This document shows, one piece after another, positions 5,321 through 5,441 of a stretch of 5,441 bases of DNA (position 1 is its first letter; every line of letters starts with the position of its first letter). Origin of the DNA: Candidatus Nomurabacteria bacterium (lineage in GTDB: Bacteria; Patescibacteriota; Minisyncoccia; Phycocordibacterales; UBA9973). Made by a program: the position numbers and the translations under genes. The notes under the pieces were generated by a model. The model was not told the origin of the DNA and did no database searches. It saw only the letters and a list, made by a program, of their open reading frames with translations. The DNA lies in the NCBI GenBank assembly GCA_023267315.1, contig JAHFNN010000061.1, positions 1-5,441 of the forward strand. The letters run 5' to 3'.

Positions 5321-5441
5321 ATGCCTAAAAATATAATAGTAGATAAAAAAATAATATTTGGGACAATCAGTCTTCTCGGGCTCTTTGTTTTAGTGTATTG
5401 GTTTGTTCCGTATACTGAGAAATTTTCTTTAAATCTTTTTA
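5321..5441 (+). CDS. N-terminally membrane-anchored protein, unknown function (3' end missing)
   Basis: An ATG at 5321 opens a frame that stays open to the right edge (40 complete codons). It starts MPKNIIVDKK, followed by a hydrophobic segment IIFGTISLLGLFVLVYWFVP at 11-30, then YTEKFSLNLF. The short Lys-containing N-terminus before a single hydrophobic helix fits a signal anchor with the rest outside the cytoplasm. The nearest upstream in-frame stop is TAG at 5297-5299, and 5321 is the only ATG after it. It lies 29 bases after the pilin stop with no terminator seen, so co-transcription is plausible. There is no prepilin G-F-x-x-x-E motif. The visible part does not reveal a family; a pilus assembly component or an unrelated membrane protein are both possible. 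Confidence 0.6.
   Translation, partial: MPKNIIVDKKIIFGTISLLGLFVLVYWFVPYTEKFSLNLF

Noticed and set aside
1..5441. Alternative genetic code (TGA as Gly, as in some CPR lineages)
   Set aside because: All visible frames are uninterrupted under the standard bacterial code with no in-frame TGA, and Gly is encoded by GGN throughout.

Overview
The window carries a type IV pilus-type (prepilin-like) gene cluster, read entirely from the + strand. It most likely comes from a member of the Candidate Phyla Radiation (Patescibacteria, Parcubacteria-like). The main evidence is the pilin at 4746-5291. It has the GFTLLELLLVVAGIAILATL N-terminus, then an RDSKRASD stretch, a QMYAFDNNGDVP stretch and a C-terminal YLTKIPTDP motif, a combination I know from CPR pilins. 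Supporting signs are the AT-rich sequence, all four visible stop codons being TAA, no in-frame TGA, and starts without a clear Shine-Dalgarno. The taxon is an inference from protein style, not from a marker gene.

Layout. Positions 1-3607 hold the 3' part of a very large secreted or surface protein, still open at the left edge. At least about 850 residues are Gly/Ser/Thr/Asn-rich beta-strand repeats, followed by a roughly 340-residue C-terminal domain that looks like a beta-propeller. Eleven bases later comes a GspJ/PilW-like minor prepilin (3619-4197). Fourteen bases after that is a PilX/GspK-like minor prepilin that lacks the usual Glu5 (4212-4643). These three are so tightly spaced, with no terminator between them, that they probably form one transcript. 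A 102-base intergenic region follows, with a TATAAT -10 box and a plausible -35 element. It leads into a canonical pilin (4746-5291), probably the major or an abundant subunit. At the right edge, 5321-5441 holds the first 40 codons of a small N-terminally membrane-anchored protein of unknown function.

How they may work together. In better-studied type IV pili and type II secretion systems, GspJ/PilW- and GspK/PilX-like minor pilins form a priming and capping complex at the filament tip. In the pilus case they carry PilY1/PilC, a large adhesin with a C-terminal beta-propeller. Here a large repeat protein with a C-terminal propeller-like domain sits directly upstream of a J/W-like and a K/X-like minor pilin. 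The attractive inference is a CPR version of a tip-adhesin complex, with the shaft subunit made from its own promoter. No homology to PilY1 can be shown from the sequence alone. No RNA genes, mobile elements or CRISPR arrays were seen.
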